The position numbers and the translations under genes were made by a program. Shown here piece by piece: positions 9,376 to 17,759 of a DNA stretch of 64,000 nt. Position 1 is the stretch's first letter. Every line of letters starts with the position of its first letter. The stretch comes from Pseudomonadota bacterium. Its GTDB lineage: Bacteria > Pseudomonadota > Alphaproteobacteria > Rhizobiales > Tepidamorphaceae. Location: NCBI GenBank assembly GCA_023458595.1, contig JAEWYT010000088.1, forward strand, positions 62,001 to 126,000, given 5' to 3'. A model generated the notes under the pieces. That model made no database searches, was not told where the DNA came from, and was given only the letters and a program-made list of their open reading frames with translations.

Positions 9376-9413
9376 ACATTCCGTTGCTTATGATGCATAT
9401 TTCTTCGGAATGT
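9376..9413. promoter_or_regulatory. inverted repeat between desaturase and XRE regulator
   Basis: ACATTCCG at 9376-9383 and CGGAATGT at 9406-9413 are exact inverted 8-mers 22 bases apart, in the AT-rich centre of the 117-base divergent gap. The arms start 30 bases apart, close to three helical turns. A natural reading is the operator of the adjacent XRE regulator. Confidence 0.5.
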
Positions 9414-9442
9414 TGTGAATTGTCTGCAGATCGGTGACAGCG

Positions 9443-10285
9443 ATGGACAAGCGCGACCTCGGCGAGGTGTTCCGCGAGCGGCTGGGCGAGGTGATGCGCC
9501 GCTACGGCGGCGGCCAGTCGCGCTTCGCCCAGTCGGTCGGCCTCGACCGCTCGGCCCTGTCGCAGCTCCTGTCCGGCAAGACGGTGCGGCTGCCGCGCGC
9601 GGAGACGCTGGTCGCCATCGCCGAGGCGCACGGGGTCAGCCTCGACTGGCTGATGGGGGTGAGCCAGAGCGAACGGCTCGCCGCCGAGATCGCCCCGATC
9701 CTTGCCATCGAGCTCGGCGCATCGGGGCCGGACGACTCGCGCCTGCAGCACTGGCGGCGCGAGGCCTCGGGCTACAAGATCCGCTACGTGCCGGCGACCC
9801 TGCCGGACCTCCTGCGCACCGAGGACGTGATCCGCTACGAGCTCGGCCGCGAGCCGAGCGAGCGCGTCGAGGCGACGATCGCCGACGCCGACCACTATCT
9901 CGCCTACACGCGCCGGCCGGAGACCGACATGGAGGTCTGCATGCCGGTGCAGCGGCTCACCGGCTTCGCCCGCGGCGAGGGCATCTGGTCGGGGCTCGCC
10001 CGCGACGCCCGCCGCGAGCAGCTCGCCCACATGGCCCATCTCCTGGAGGAGCTCTACCCGACCTTCCGGCTGTTCCTGTTCGACGGACGGCGGCTGTTCT
10101 CGGCGCCGGTGACGATCTTCGGCCCCCTGCGGGCGGCGATCTATGTCGGCGACATGTACCTGGTGCTCAGCACCACCGAGCACATCCGCATCCTGATCGA
10201 CCGTTTCGACGGGCTGATCCGCCAGGCCGTCATCAACCCGCACGAGGCGGCAGCGCGCGTGCGGCTGATGATGGAGGAGGTCTGA
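9443..10285 (+). CDS. XRE-family transcriptional regulator with C-terminal sensor domain
   Basis: A 280-residue regulator. The N-terminal helix-turn-helix QSRFAQSVGLDRSALSQLLSG lies at about residues 22-42, followed by LVAIAEAHGVSLDWLMG. The remaining ~200 residues form a separate domain with no motif I recognise, likely ligand binding. ATG 9443 is preferred to GTG 9434 because GGTGA sits five bases upstream of the ATG. It is divergent from the desaturase, suggesting control of membrane-lipid unsaturation. It converges on the ornithine cyclodeaminase-family gene. Confidence 0.8.
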   Translation: MDKRDLGEVFRERLGEVMRRYGGGQSRFAQSVGLDRSALSQLLSGKTVRLPRAETLVAIAEAHGVSLDWLMGVSQSERLAAEIAPILAIELGASGPDDSRLQHWRREASGYKIRYVPATLPDLLRTEDVIRYELGREPSERVEATIADADHYLAYTRRPETDMEVCMPVQRLTGFARGEGIWSGLARDARREQLAHMAHLLEELYPTFRLFLFDGRRLFSAPVTIFGPLRAAIYVGDMYLVLSTTEHIRILIDRFDGLIRQAVINPHEAAARVRLMMEEV

Positions 10286-10317
10286 GGGGTGCGGTTCGGC
10301 GTTTGCCGCCGCGCGTC

Positions 10318-11262
10318 CTACAGCCGGTGGCGCTGGAGCCAGGCGTGGTGGATGGCGCCGGCGGTCATCAGGTCGAGATGGGCGCCGCCGCCGTTCTTGC
10401 AGACGGTGATCTCGTCGGGCGAGGCGCGGCCCGCCCTGCCCGGCACCATGTCGAACAGGTCGCCCTGAACGTCGTCCTCGGCGATGACGCCGGCGGCCAG
10501 CGGGATCATCAATTCGCCGATCTCGTGCACCGTCGTCTCGCGGCAATCGACGAACAGTCTCCCGCGGGCGAAAACCTCGTCGTCGGCCTCGCGCATGTCA
10601 GGCGTATAGGCGCCGACGAGGTCGAGATGGGCGCCGGGCTTCAGCAGCGCGCCCTTGACGACCGGCTCCTTCGTCATGGTCGCGACCGAGACGAGATCGC
10701 CCTCGGCGACCGCCGCGTCGATGCCCTCGGCGATCTCGACGGCGCGGCCGGTGTCGGCGAGCCGGGCGGCGAGGCCCTCGGCGCGGGCGCGGGTGCGGTT
10801 GCCGAGGACGATCCGCTCGATCGACGGCCGCACCGACAGATGCGCGCGCACCAGCGGCTCGGACATCGCGCCGGCGCCGATCATCGCCAGCGTCTTCACG
10901 TCCTTGCGGGCGAGGAGGTCGGCGCCGAGCGCCGAATCGCCCGCCGTCTTCCAGCCCGTGATCGCCGCCCCGTCGATCACCGCGCTCACCGCGCCGGTGT
11001 CGCCGTCGAACAGCAGGAACTGCCCCTGCACGGCCGGCAGCGGCGGCGTCCTGTCCGGGTTGTCGCGGAAGACGGTGACGGCCTTCAGCCCGAATGCCCC
11101 GCCCGGCTTCCACGCCAGCCGGATCAACGCGGCGTTGCCGCCGTCCTTCATCAGCTTGTCGTCGATCGCCGGCCGCGCGCCGGCATGACCGTCCCGCAGG
11201 GCCTCGATGACGATCGGCCAGTCCATAAGGTCGTTCACGGTGTCGGCGTCGATGACGATCAT
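10318..11262 (-). CDS. ornithine cyclodeaminase / mu-crystallin family protein
   Basis: A 314-residue NAD(P)-dependent enzyme of the OCD/mu-crystallin family. The Rossmann motif is visible as LAMIGAGAMSEPLVRAHL at about residues 125-142. The N-terminal MIVIDADTVNDLMDW and the later DLVGAYTPDMREADDE segment are typical. The family includes ornithine cyclodeaminase, alanine dehydrogenase and ketimine reductases, so the substrate is open. The ATG at 11262 is used; a longer frame reaches 11337 but its N-terminus does not fit the family. The truncated AmpH-like gene lies upstream on the same strand. Confidence 0.82.
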   Translation of the reverse strand: MIVIDADTVNDLMDWPIVIEALRDGHAGARPAIDDKLMKDGGNAALIRLAWKPGGAFGLKAVTVFRDNPDRTPPLPAVQGQFLLFDGDTGAVSAVIDGAAITGWKTAGDSALGADLLARKDVKTLAMIGAGAMSEPLVRAHLSVRPSIERIVLGNRTRARAEGLAARLADTGRAVEIAEGIDAAVAEGDLVSVATMTKEPVVKGALLKPGAHLDLVGAYTPDMREADDEVFARGRLFVDCRETTVHEIGELMIPLAAGVIAEDDVQGDLFDMVPGRAGRASPDEITVCKNGGGAHLDLMTAGAIHHAWLQRHRL

Positions 11263-11361
11263 GCAGCCCCGTCTTTTCTCTTCGGCAAGCCCCGGCTCAG
11301 GCGGGGCAGCATACGCGGGGACGACGGGATGCGACAATCGGGCTGCGGCGCCGGGACGGCG

Positions 11362-12009
11362 TCAGCGTGGCGCCAGTTGCGCGATGAGATCGTTGGCGAC
11401 GGCGGCGATCTGCATCGAGCCGGCGAAATCGAACTTGCTGATCGCCACGAATACGCCGATGTCCCGCGCCGGCGCGAACAGCAGCGGATCGCCGGAGAGC
11501 GCCTTGATGTAGAGCTCCCTGGTGAGCGTCCTGAAAGGATCGTCGGCGGGTCCCGGCTCGCGCTCGGCCTCGCGCGGCAGGCCGGAGGTATGGGTGGCGA
11601 GATCGATCAGGCGGATCTGGTGCCCGTTCTCGCCCGGCACCGTCACATCGGCGCCGATATGGGTCTGCAGCGGGTCGGTGAATGCCACCGTGCCATCGGC
11701 GACGAGGCTCGCCAGCACCGCCCCGGTGAACACCTTCGTCACCGAGCCGACGCGCATCAGCGTGTCGCCGTCGGGCGTCTTTCCCGAACCGGTCGACGTT
11801 TCGCCGAATCCCGCCACCGCCGTCTCTCCGTTGCGCACCGCGCCGAGGACGAGACCGGGAACGCCGAGTTGGAGGTAGAGCACGGTGCCGGTGAAATCGA
11901 CGGTCTCGGTCAGGAGCCTGTCCTCGGCCGCGGCCGGCGCGCCGAAACCTACAAGACCGCAGACGGCAATCGTCGCGAAACCGAAGCCCCTTTCCTTCAA
12001 GCGCCGCAT
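11362..12009 (-). pseudogene. internally deleted AmpH-like serine hydrolase (class C beta-lactamase fold)
   Basis: A 215-residue frame with a signal peptide (MRRLKERGFGFATIAVCGLVG, ending near APAAAE). The first half is that of an AmpH-type D,D-carboxypeptidase/endopeptidase, including the SxxK motif in MRVGSVTKVFTG and LIDLATHTSGLPRE. After LLFAP the sequence jumps directly to ARDIGVFVAISKFDFAG and the usual C-terminus. About 150-170 residues of the family's ~385 are missing, including the YxN segment and the KTG-like motif. The frame is kept. Catalysis is very unlikely, so it is a decayed gene or a small non-catalytic binding protein. The ATG at 12009 was chosen for the signal peptide. Confidence 0.7.
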
Positions 12010-12271
12010 CGACCGCGTTCTCCCGTTCGCCACCCCGACGAAGCCGTCGCCGATCGACGGCCTCGCGCGGGACACCCTAGCCATGCCGGCCGTCGATGCA
12101 ACCGGCGGGCGGCGGTGAGGAGCGGCGGTGAGGAGCGGCGGCGACGGGCGGTGGCGCCATCGTGCCGGCCCCGCGCGTCAGTGCGTTGGCAGCAATCGTT
12201 CAATGGACGTTGCGGCGACGAGGAGTCATAGTGCGCCCGGCCGGGGGCGGCCGAATTATGGAGACTTTTAA

Positions 12272-15200
12272 ATGTCGTCTTTCCGCGTTCTGGTCGCTTC
12301 CCTCGTCGTGGCCGCGGCGGCGGGGCTGGCTCCCGCATCAGCGCAGGCCCAGGAGACCGAAAGGCGGATCGTCCCGGTCGAGGACGCCGACTACTACGGC
12401 CACGACTACCAGACCCTGAAGGGCGTCGGCCTCGACCAGTGCGAGGCGGCCTGCCTCGCCGACCGGTCGTGCAGGGCCTTCACCTACAACACATCGGCAC
12501 AATGGTGCTTCCTGAAGAACGGCGTCGGCGCGCTCAACACCTTCGCCGGCGCGGTCGCGGGCAAGGTGGTCGAGGTCGCCGTCGCGCCGACCGAGGACAT
12601 GCCCGCGCCCGACCTCTCCTTCGTCGCCGACTGGCTGATGGACGACGCCCGCCGCTTCGCCGCCCGGCTCGCCGACCGCAAGCCGAAGAACGCCGATTTC
12701 GCCCTGCTGATGGCGCGCGGCCGGGACGCGCTCGACCAGGGCGACACGACGACCGCCGCGCGCGCCTTCCGCGGCGCCGCCGGCCTGAAGCCCGACAGCG
12801 GCGACGCCTGGCTCGGCCTCGCCCGCGCCGTGCTGGCGGCGGCGCCGAAGGACGACGCCGAGCGCTACCGGCTGCGCGAGGAGGCGGTGTCCGCCTCGAT
12901 CGAGGCCGTGCAGACCTCGAAGTCGACGGCGACGCGCGCCGGCGCCTACGCCGCGCTCGCCGAGGCCGTCGAACGGCGCGAGATGCACCGCGACGCGCTC
13001 GAATCCTACAAGCTGAGCCTCACCCTCGTCGACGACGCCGACGTGCGCGCGACCTACGAGGACCTGCACGAGCGGTTCGGCTTCCGCATCGTCGACTACA
13101 CCGTCGACGCGGATTCGGCCGCCCCGCGCATCTGCGTGCAGTTCTCCGAGACGCTCGAGGCCGGACGCTTCGACTTCACCCCCTTCATCACGCTCGACGG
13201 CCAGACCCCGCCGGCCGTCACCGCCGAGGGCGACCAGCTTTGCGTCGACGGGCTCGAGCACGGCAAGCGCTACCAGGTGACGGTGCGCGCCGGCATTCCC
13301 TCCGTCGTCGACGAGACGCTGGAGAAGGCCGCCGACTTCGACGTCTACGTGCGCGACCGGGCGCCTTCGGTGCGGTTCGCCGGCAACGCCTTCGTGCTGC
13401 CGCGCGTCGGCGCCAGGGGCGTGCCGGCGATCACCATCAACACCGCGCAGATCGAGATCGAGCTCTACCGGATCGGCGACCGCGGGCTCGCCCGCGCCGT
13501 CGGCGACGGGCCGTTCCTGCGGCAGCTCGACCAGTGGGACGCCGAGCGCCTGGCCGAGGACACCGGCGTGAAGATCTGGTCGGGCGCGATGGACGTGAAG
13601 AGCGATCTCAACACCGAGGTCACCACGATCTTCCCGATCGACGAGGCGCTGCCCGAGCGCAAGCCCGGCGTCTACGTGATGACGGCGAAGGCAAACGACA
13701 GCCAGCAGGACTACTGGGAGCCGCTGGCGACGCAGTGGTTCATCGTCTCCGACATCGGCGTGTCGACGCTGATGGGCGACGACGGCCTGCACGTGTTCGC
13801 CCGCTCGCTGGAGACCGCCGCGCCGCTCGCCGGCGTCGCGGTGCAGCTCGTCGCGCGCAACAACGAGCTGCTCGGCGAGGCGGTCACCGACGACAGCGGC
13901 TACGCGCGCTTCGGCGGCGGACTGACGCGCGGCGACGGCGGACTTTCGCCCGGCGTCGTCACTGCGGCGTCCGGCAGCACGGACTTCACCTTCGTCGAGC
14001 TGACCCGCTCCGGCTTCGACCTGACCGACCGCGGCGTCGCCGGACGCGCGGCGCCCGGCGCCCTCGACGTCTTCCTCTACACCGAGCGCGGCGTCTACCG
14101 GCCGGGCGAGACGGTCTACCTGAGCGCGCTCGTGCGCGACGACAACGCCGGCGCCGTCTCCGGTCCGCCGCTCACGCTCGTCCTGGAGCGTCCGGACGGC
14201 GTCGAGGACCGCCGCATCGTCAGCCGCGAGGACGCGCTCGGCGGCCACGTCTTCAACCTGCCGATGATCGGCGCGGCCATGCGCGGCACCTGGCGCGCCT
14301 CGGCCTATTCCGATCCGAAGGGCAAGGCGCTCGCCACGATCGACTTCCTGGTCGAGGACTTCGTGCCCGACCGCGTCGAGTTCGACCTGACGACGGAAGC
14401 GAAGGCGCTGCCGGCCTACGAGGCGATCGAGGCGAGCGTCGACGGGCGCTTCCTCTACGGCTCGCCGGCCGCCGACCTGCGGCTCGAGGGCGACATCACG
14501 GTGTCGCCGACCTCGCAGATGCCCGACTGGCCGAACTACCGCTTCGGCCTCGCCGACGAGGAGGTGACGCCGGTCCGCGAGACGCTCGCCGGCCTGCCGC
14601 GCACCGACGCGAACGGCAGGGCGACGTTCGAGATCGCCGCGCCGGCGCTGCCGGAGACGACCTCGCCGCTGGAGGCCACCGTCAACATCCGCATGCGCGA
14701 GGCCGGCGGGCGCGCCGTCGAGCGCACCATGACGCTGCCGATCGAGCAGACCGGCGCGATGATCGGCATCCGTCCGCTGTTCGGCAACGACAGCGTGCCG
14801 GAGCACTCGACCGCCTCCTTCGAGGTGATCGCGGTCGGCCCGGACGGCGAGCGCGCGTCCGAGAAGGGCCTGCGCTGGGAACTGTCGCGCGTCGAGCGCA
14901 GCTTCCAGTGGTACCGCTCCGACGGACGCTGGAGCTACGATCCGGTGACCTACACGACGCGGATCGCCGGCGGCACGATCGACACGGACGCCGCCGCGCC
15001 GGTGCGCGTCTCGGGCGACGTCGACTGGGGCCGCTACCGCCTGGAGGTCGCCTCCAACGAGGACGCGGGCCCGGTAACCTCGGTGGAGTTCACCGCCGGC
15101 TGGTACGTCGAATCGAGCGATGCCGACAGCCCGGATTCGCTGGAGCTCAGCCTCGACAAGCCGTCCTACCAGGTGGGCGACACGGCGACCGTCACCATCG

Positions 15201-17752
15201 CCTCCCGCTTCGCCGGCAAGGCGATCGTCAACGTGATCGGCGAGAAGCTGCTGGAGACGCGCGAGGTCGACGTGAGCGAGGCCGGCACCACCGTCGCGCT
15301 CACCGTCGGCGAGGACTGGACGCCGGGCGCCTACGTCACGGCGACGGTGCTGAGGCCGATGAACCAGGACGGCACGCACATGCCCGCGCGGGCGATCGGG
15401 CTTTCCTGGCTGACGGTGGACACCGCCGAGCGGACGCTGAGCGTCGATCTGACGCTTCCCGACGTCGCCCGGCCGCGCGAGACACTGAGCGTTCCCGCCA
15501 CGATCGAGGGGCTGAAGGCCGGCGAGCAGGCCTACCTGACGGTCGCCGCCGTCGACGTCGGCATCCTCAACCTGACGCGCTACGAGCCGCCGGCGCCCGA
15601 AGAGTGGTACTACGGCCAGCGCAGGCTCTCGATGGAGATCCGCGACATCTACGGCGCCCTCATCGACGGGCTGAGCGGCGAGACGGGCCGCATCCGGTCC
15701 GGCGGCGGCGAAGGCGGCAAGGGCATGGAGGGCTCGCCGCCGACGCAAGCGCCGGTGTCGCTGTTCTCCGGCATCGTCACGGCCGACGCCGACGGCAGGG
15801 CGACGGTCGATTTCGACGTCCCCGAGTTCAACGGCACGCTGCGCGTGATGGCGGTCGCCTGGACCGGGGACGAGGTCGGCCACGGAGCGAAGGACGTCAT
15901 CGTCCGCGATCCGGTGGTGATGATCTCGAGCCTGCCGCGCTTCCTGGCGCCGGGGGACGAATCGCGCCTGCGGCTCGACATCGACAACACCGACGGTCCG
16001 GCCGGCGCCTGGCGGGTCGAGATCGAGTCGGCCGGCATCGTGACGCCGGGGACGCCGGCGCCGGCGACGATGTTCGACCTCGCCGAGAAGCAGCGCACGG
16101 CACTCACGGTGCCGCTCGCCGCTTCGCGGATCGGGCAGGACAGGCTCACCGTCTCGCTCGTCCACGAGGGCGGCATGACGATCTCGCAGAGCCTCAACAT
16201 CGGGGTGCGCGGATCCGAACCGCCGGTCAGCGAACGGCGCGTCGTGTCCCTGAAGCCCGGGGCGAGCCTCACCCTCGACGGCGCGCTCGTCGCCGACCGG
16301 GTGCCGGGCAGCGACTTCGTCAACCTGTCGGTCACGCGGGCCGGCGCCCTCGACATCCCCTCGATCCTGTCGGCGCTCGACCGCTACCCCTACGGCTGCG
16401 CCGAGCAGCTGACGAGCCGCGGCATGCCGCTGCTCTATCTCTCGGCGGTCGCCAGGGAACTCGGCCTCGGCACCGAGCCGGAGCTGCGCGAGCGGATCGA
16501 CAAGGCGATCGCGGGCGTGCTCGCCAAGCAGTCGTCGTCGGGCAGCTTCGGCCTCTGGGGTCCGGGCTCGGGCGACCTGTGGCTCGACGCCTACGTGACC
16601 GAGTTCCTGACGCGGTCGCGGGAGGCGGGCCACGCCGTGCCCGACCTCGCCTTCAACCAGGCGCTCGACAGCCTCGCCAACACGCTGAGCTTCACCGACG
16701 ACATCACCGGCCAGGGCTCGGCGATCGCCTATGCGCTCTACGTGCTGGCGCGCAACAAGCGGGCGCCGATCTCGGACCTGCGCTACTACGTCGACACGCA
16801 GCTCGGCGCGTTCGCCTCGCCGCTCGCCCAGGCGCAGCTCGGTGCCGCGCTCGCCTTCTACGGCGAGAACGGCCGGGCCCGGCAGGCCTTCGGCGCGGCG
16901 CTGAGCGCGCTCGAGGTCAGCGCGGATTCGGACGGCTACCGCTCCGACTACGGCTCGCGCCTGCGCGACGGGGCGGCGACGCTGACCCTCGTCGCCGAGA
17001 GCGGCGTCGATGCCGATCCCTTCCCGGCGCTGATCCGGATCGTCGACCGGGAGCGCGCCGGCCGCCGCTACACCTCGACGCAGGAGGACGGCTGGATGCT
17101 GATGGCGGCGCACGCGCTGATCGCCGAGTCCGGCTCCCTGAAGCTCGAGGAGGACGGCGTCGCCGTCGACGGCAACCTGATGCGCCGCTACGCCGGCGAG
17201 CGCCTCGACGGCAGGCCGGTGACGGTCACCAACCGATCGAACAGGCCGGTCGACGCGGTGATCACGGTGACGGGCGTGCCGCTGACCCCGCGCGGGGCGG
17301 AGGCGAACGGCTTCACCATCGCGCGCACCTACTACGATCTCGAGGGCAACGCCGTGCCGGTCGGGACCGTGGCGCAGAACGCGCGCTACGTGGTGGTGCT
17401 CGACGTCACCGAGCAGAGCTCGTGGCCGAGCAAGGTCCTCGTCGTCGACATGCTGCCGGCGGGCTTCGAGATCGACAATCCGAACCTCGTCAACAGCGCC
17501 GATCTCGCCGCCTTCTCGTGGCTGCCGGAGGACGTCAATCCGGCGCACGTGGAGTTCCGGGACGACCGGTTCGTCGCCGCCTTCGAGGAGAGCAACAACG
17601 CGAGCCGCGCCTACAAGCTCGCCTACGTGGTGCGCGCGGTCTCGCCTGGCACTTTCGTGCTGCCGCCGCCCTACGTGGAGGACATGTACCGGCCATACCT
17701 GAACGCGCGCGGCGAGACGAGCCGCATCGAGATCCTCGGGGCGCAGCCCTGA
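12272..17752 (+). CDS. bacterial alpha-2-macroglobulin with N-terminal PAN/apple-like domain
   Basis: An 1826-residue exported protein of the YfhM/MagD class, thought to trap foreign proteases in the periplasm. A Sec signal ends near SAQA (about residue 26) with no lipobox cysteine. Residues ~35-90 look like a PAN/apple domain (DQCEAACLADRSCRAFTYN). A helical, TPR-like segment follows, then macroglobulin repeats. The thioester motif is intact: YPYGCAEQLTSR, Cys1376 to Gln1379. The MG segment GIVTADADGRATVDFDVPEF is characteristic. It is seven bases from pbpC, the usual genomic partner. Confidence 0.93.
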   Translation: MSSFRVLVASLVVAAAAGLAPASAQAQETERRIVPVEDADYYGHDYQTLKGVGLDQCEAACLADRSCRAFTYNTSAQWCFLKNGVGALNTFAGAVAGKVVEVAVAPTEDMPAPDLSFVADWLMDDARRFAARLADRKPKNADFALLMARGRDALDQGDTTTAARAFRGAAGLKPDSGDAWLGLARAVLAAAPKDDAERYRLREEAVSASIEAVQTSKSTATRAGAYAALAEAVERREMHRDALESYKLSLTLVDDADVRATYEDLHERFGFRIVDYTVDADSAAPRICVQFSETLEAGRFDFTPFITLDGQTPPAVTAEGDQLCVDGLEHGKRYQVTVRAGIPSVVDETLEKAADFDVYVRDRAPSVRFAGNAFVLPRVGARGVPAITINTAQIEIELYRIGDRGLARAVGDGPFLRQLDQWDAERLAEDTGVKIWSGAMDVKSDLNTEVTTIFPIDEALPERKPGVYVMTAKANDSQQDYWEPLATQWFIVSDIGVSTLMGDDGLHVFARSLETAAPLAGVAVQLVARNNELLGEAVTDDSGYARFGGGLTRGDGGLSPGVVTAASGSTDFTFVELTRSGFDLTDRGVAGRAAPGALDVFLYTERGVYRPGETVYLSALVRDDNAGAVSGPPLTLVLERPDGVEDRRIVSREDALGGHVFNLPMIGAAMRGTWRASAYSDPKGKALATIDFLVEDFVPDRVEFDLTTEAKALPAYEAIEASVDGRFLYGSPAADLRLEGDITVSPTSQMPDWPNYRFGLADEEVTPVRETLAGLPRTDANGRATFEIAAPALPETTSPLEATVNIRMREAGGRAVERTMTLPIEQTGAMIGIRPLFGNDSVPEHSTASFEVIAVGPDGERASEKGLRWELSRVERSFQWYRSDGRWSYDPVTYTTRIAGGTIDTDAAAPVRVSGDVDWGRYRLEVASNEDAGPVTSVEFTAGWYVESSDADSPDSLELSLDKPSYQVGDTATVTIASRFAGKAIVNVIGEKLLETREVDVSEAGTTVALTVGEDWTPGAYVTATVLRPMNQDGTHMPARAIGLSWLTVDTAERTLSVDLTLPDVARPRETLSVPATIEGLKAGEQAYLTVAAVDVGILNLTRYEPPAPEEWYYGQRRLSMEIRDIYGALIDGLSGETGRIRSGGGEGGKGMEGSPPTQAPVSLFSGIVTADADGRATVDFDVPEFNGTLRVMAVAWTGDEVGHGAKDVIVRDPVVMISSLPRFLAPGDESRLRLDIDNTDGPAGAWRVEIESAGIVTPGTPAPATMFDLAEKQRTALTVPLAASRIGQDRLTVSLVHEGGMTISQSLNIGVRGSEPPVSERRVVSLKPGASLTLDGALVADRVPGSDFVNLSVTRAGALDIPSILSALDRYPYGCAEQLTSRGMPLLYLSAVARELGLGTEPELRERIDKAIAGVLAKQSSSGSFGLWGPGSGDLWLDAYVTEFLTRSREAGHAVPDLAFNQALDSLANTLSFTDDITGQGSAIAYALYVLARNKRAPISDLRYYVDTQLGAFASPLAQAQLGAALAFYGENGRARQAFGAALSALEVSADSDGYRSDYGSRLRDGAATLTLVAESGVDADPFPALIRIVDRERAGRRYTSTQEDGWMLMAAHALIAESGSLKLEEDGVAVDGNLMRRYAGERLDGRPVTVTNRSNRPVDAVITVTGVPLTPRGAEANGFTIARTYYDLEGNAVPVGTVAQNARYVVVLDVTEQSSWPSKVLVVDMLPAGFEIDNPNLVNSADLAAFSWLPEDVNPAHVEFRDDRFVAAFEESNNASRAYKLAYVVRAVSPGTFVLPPPYVEDMYRPYLNARGETSRIEILGAQP

Positions 17753-17759
17753 GCGCCCG

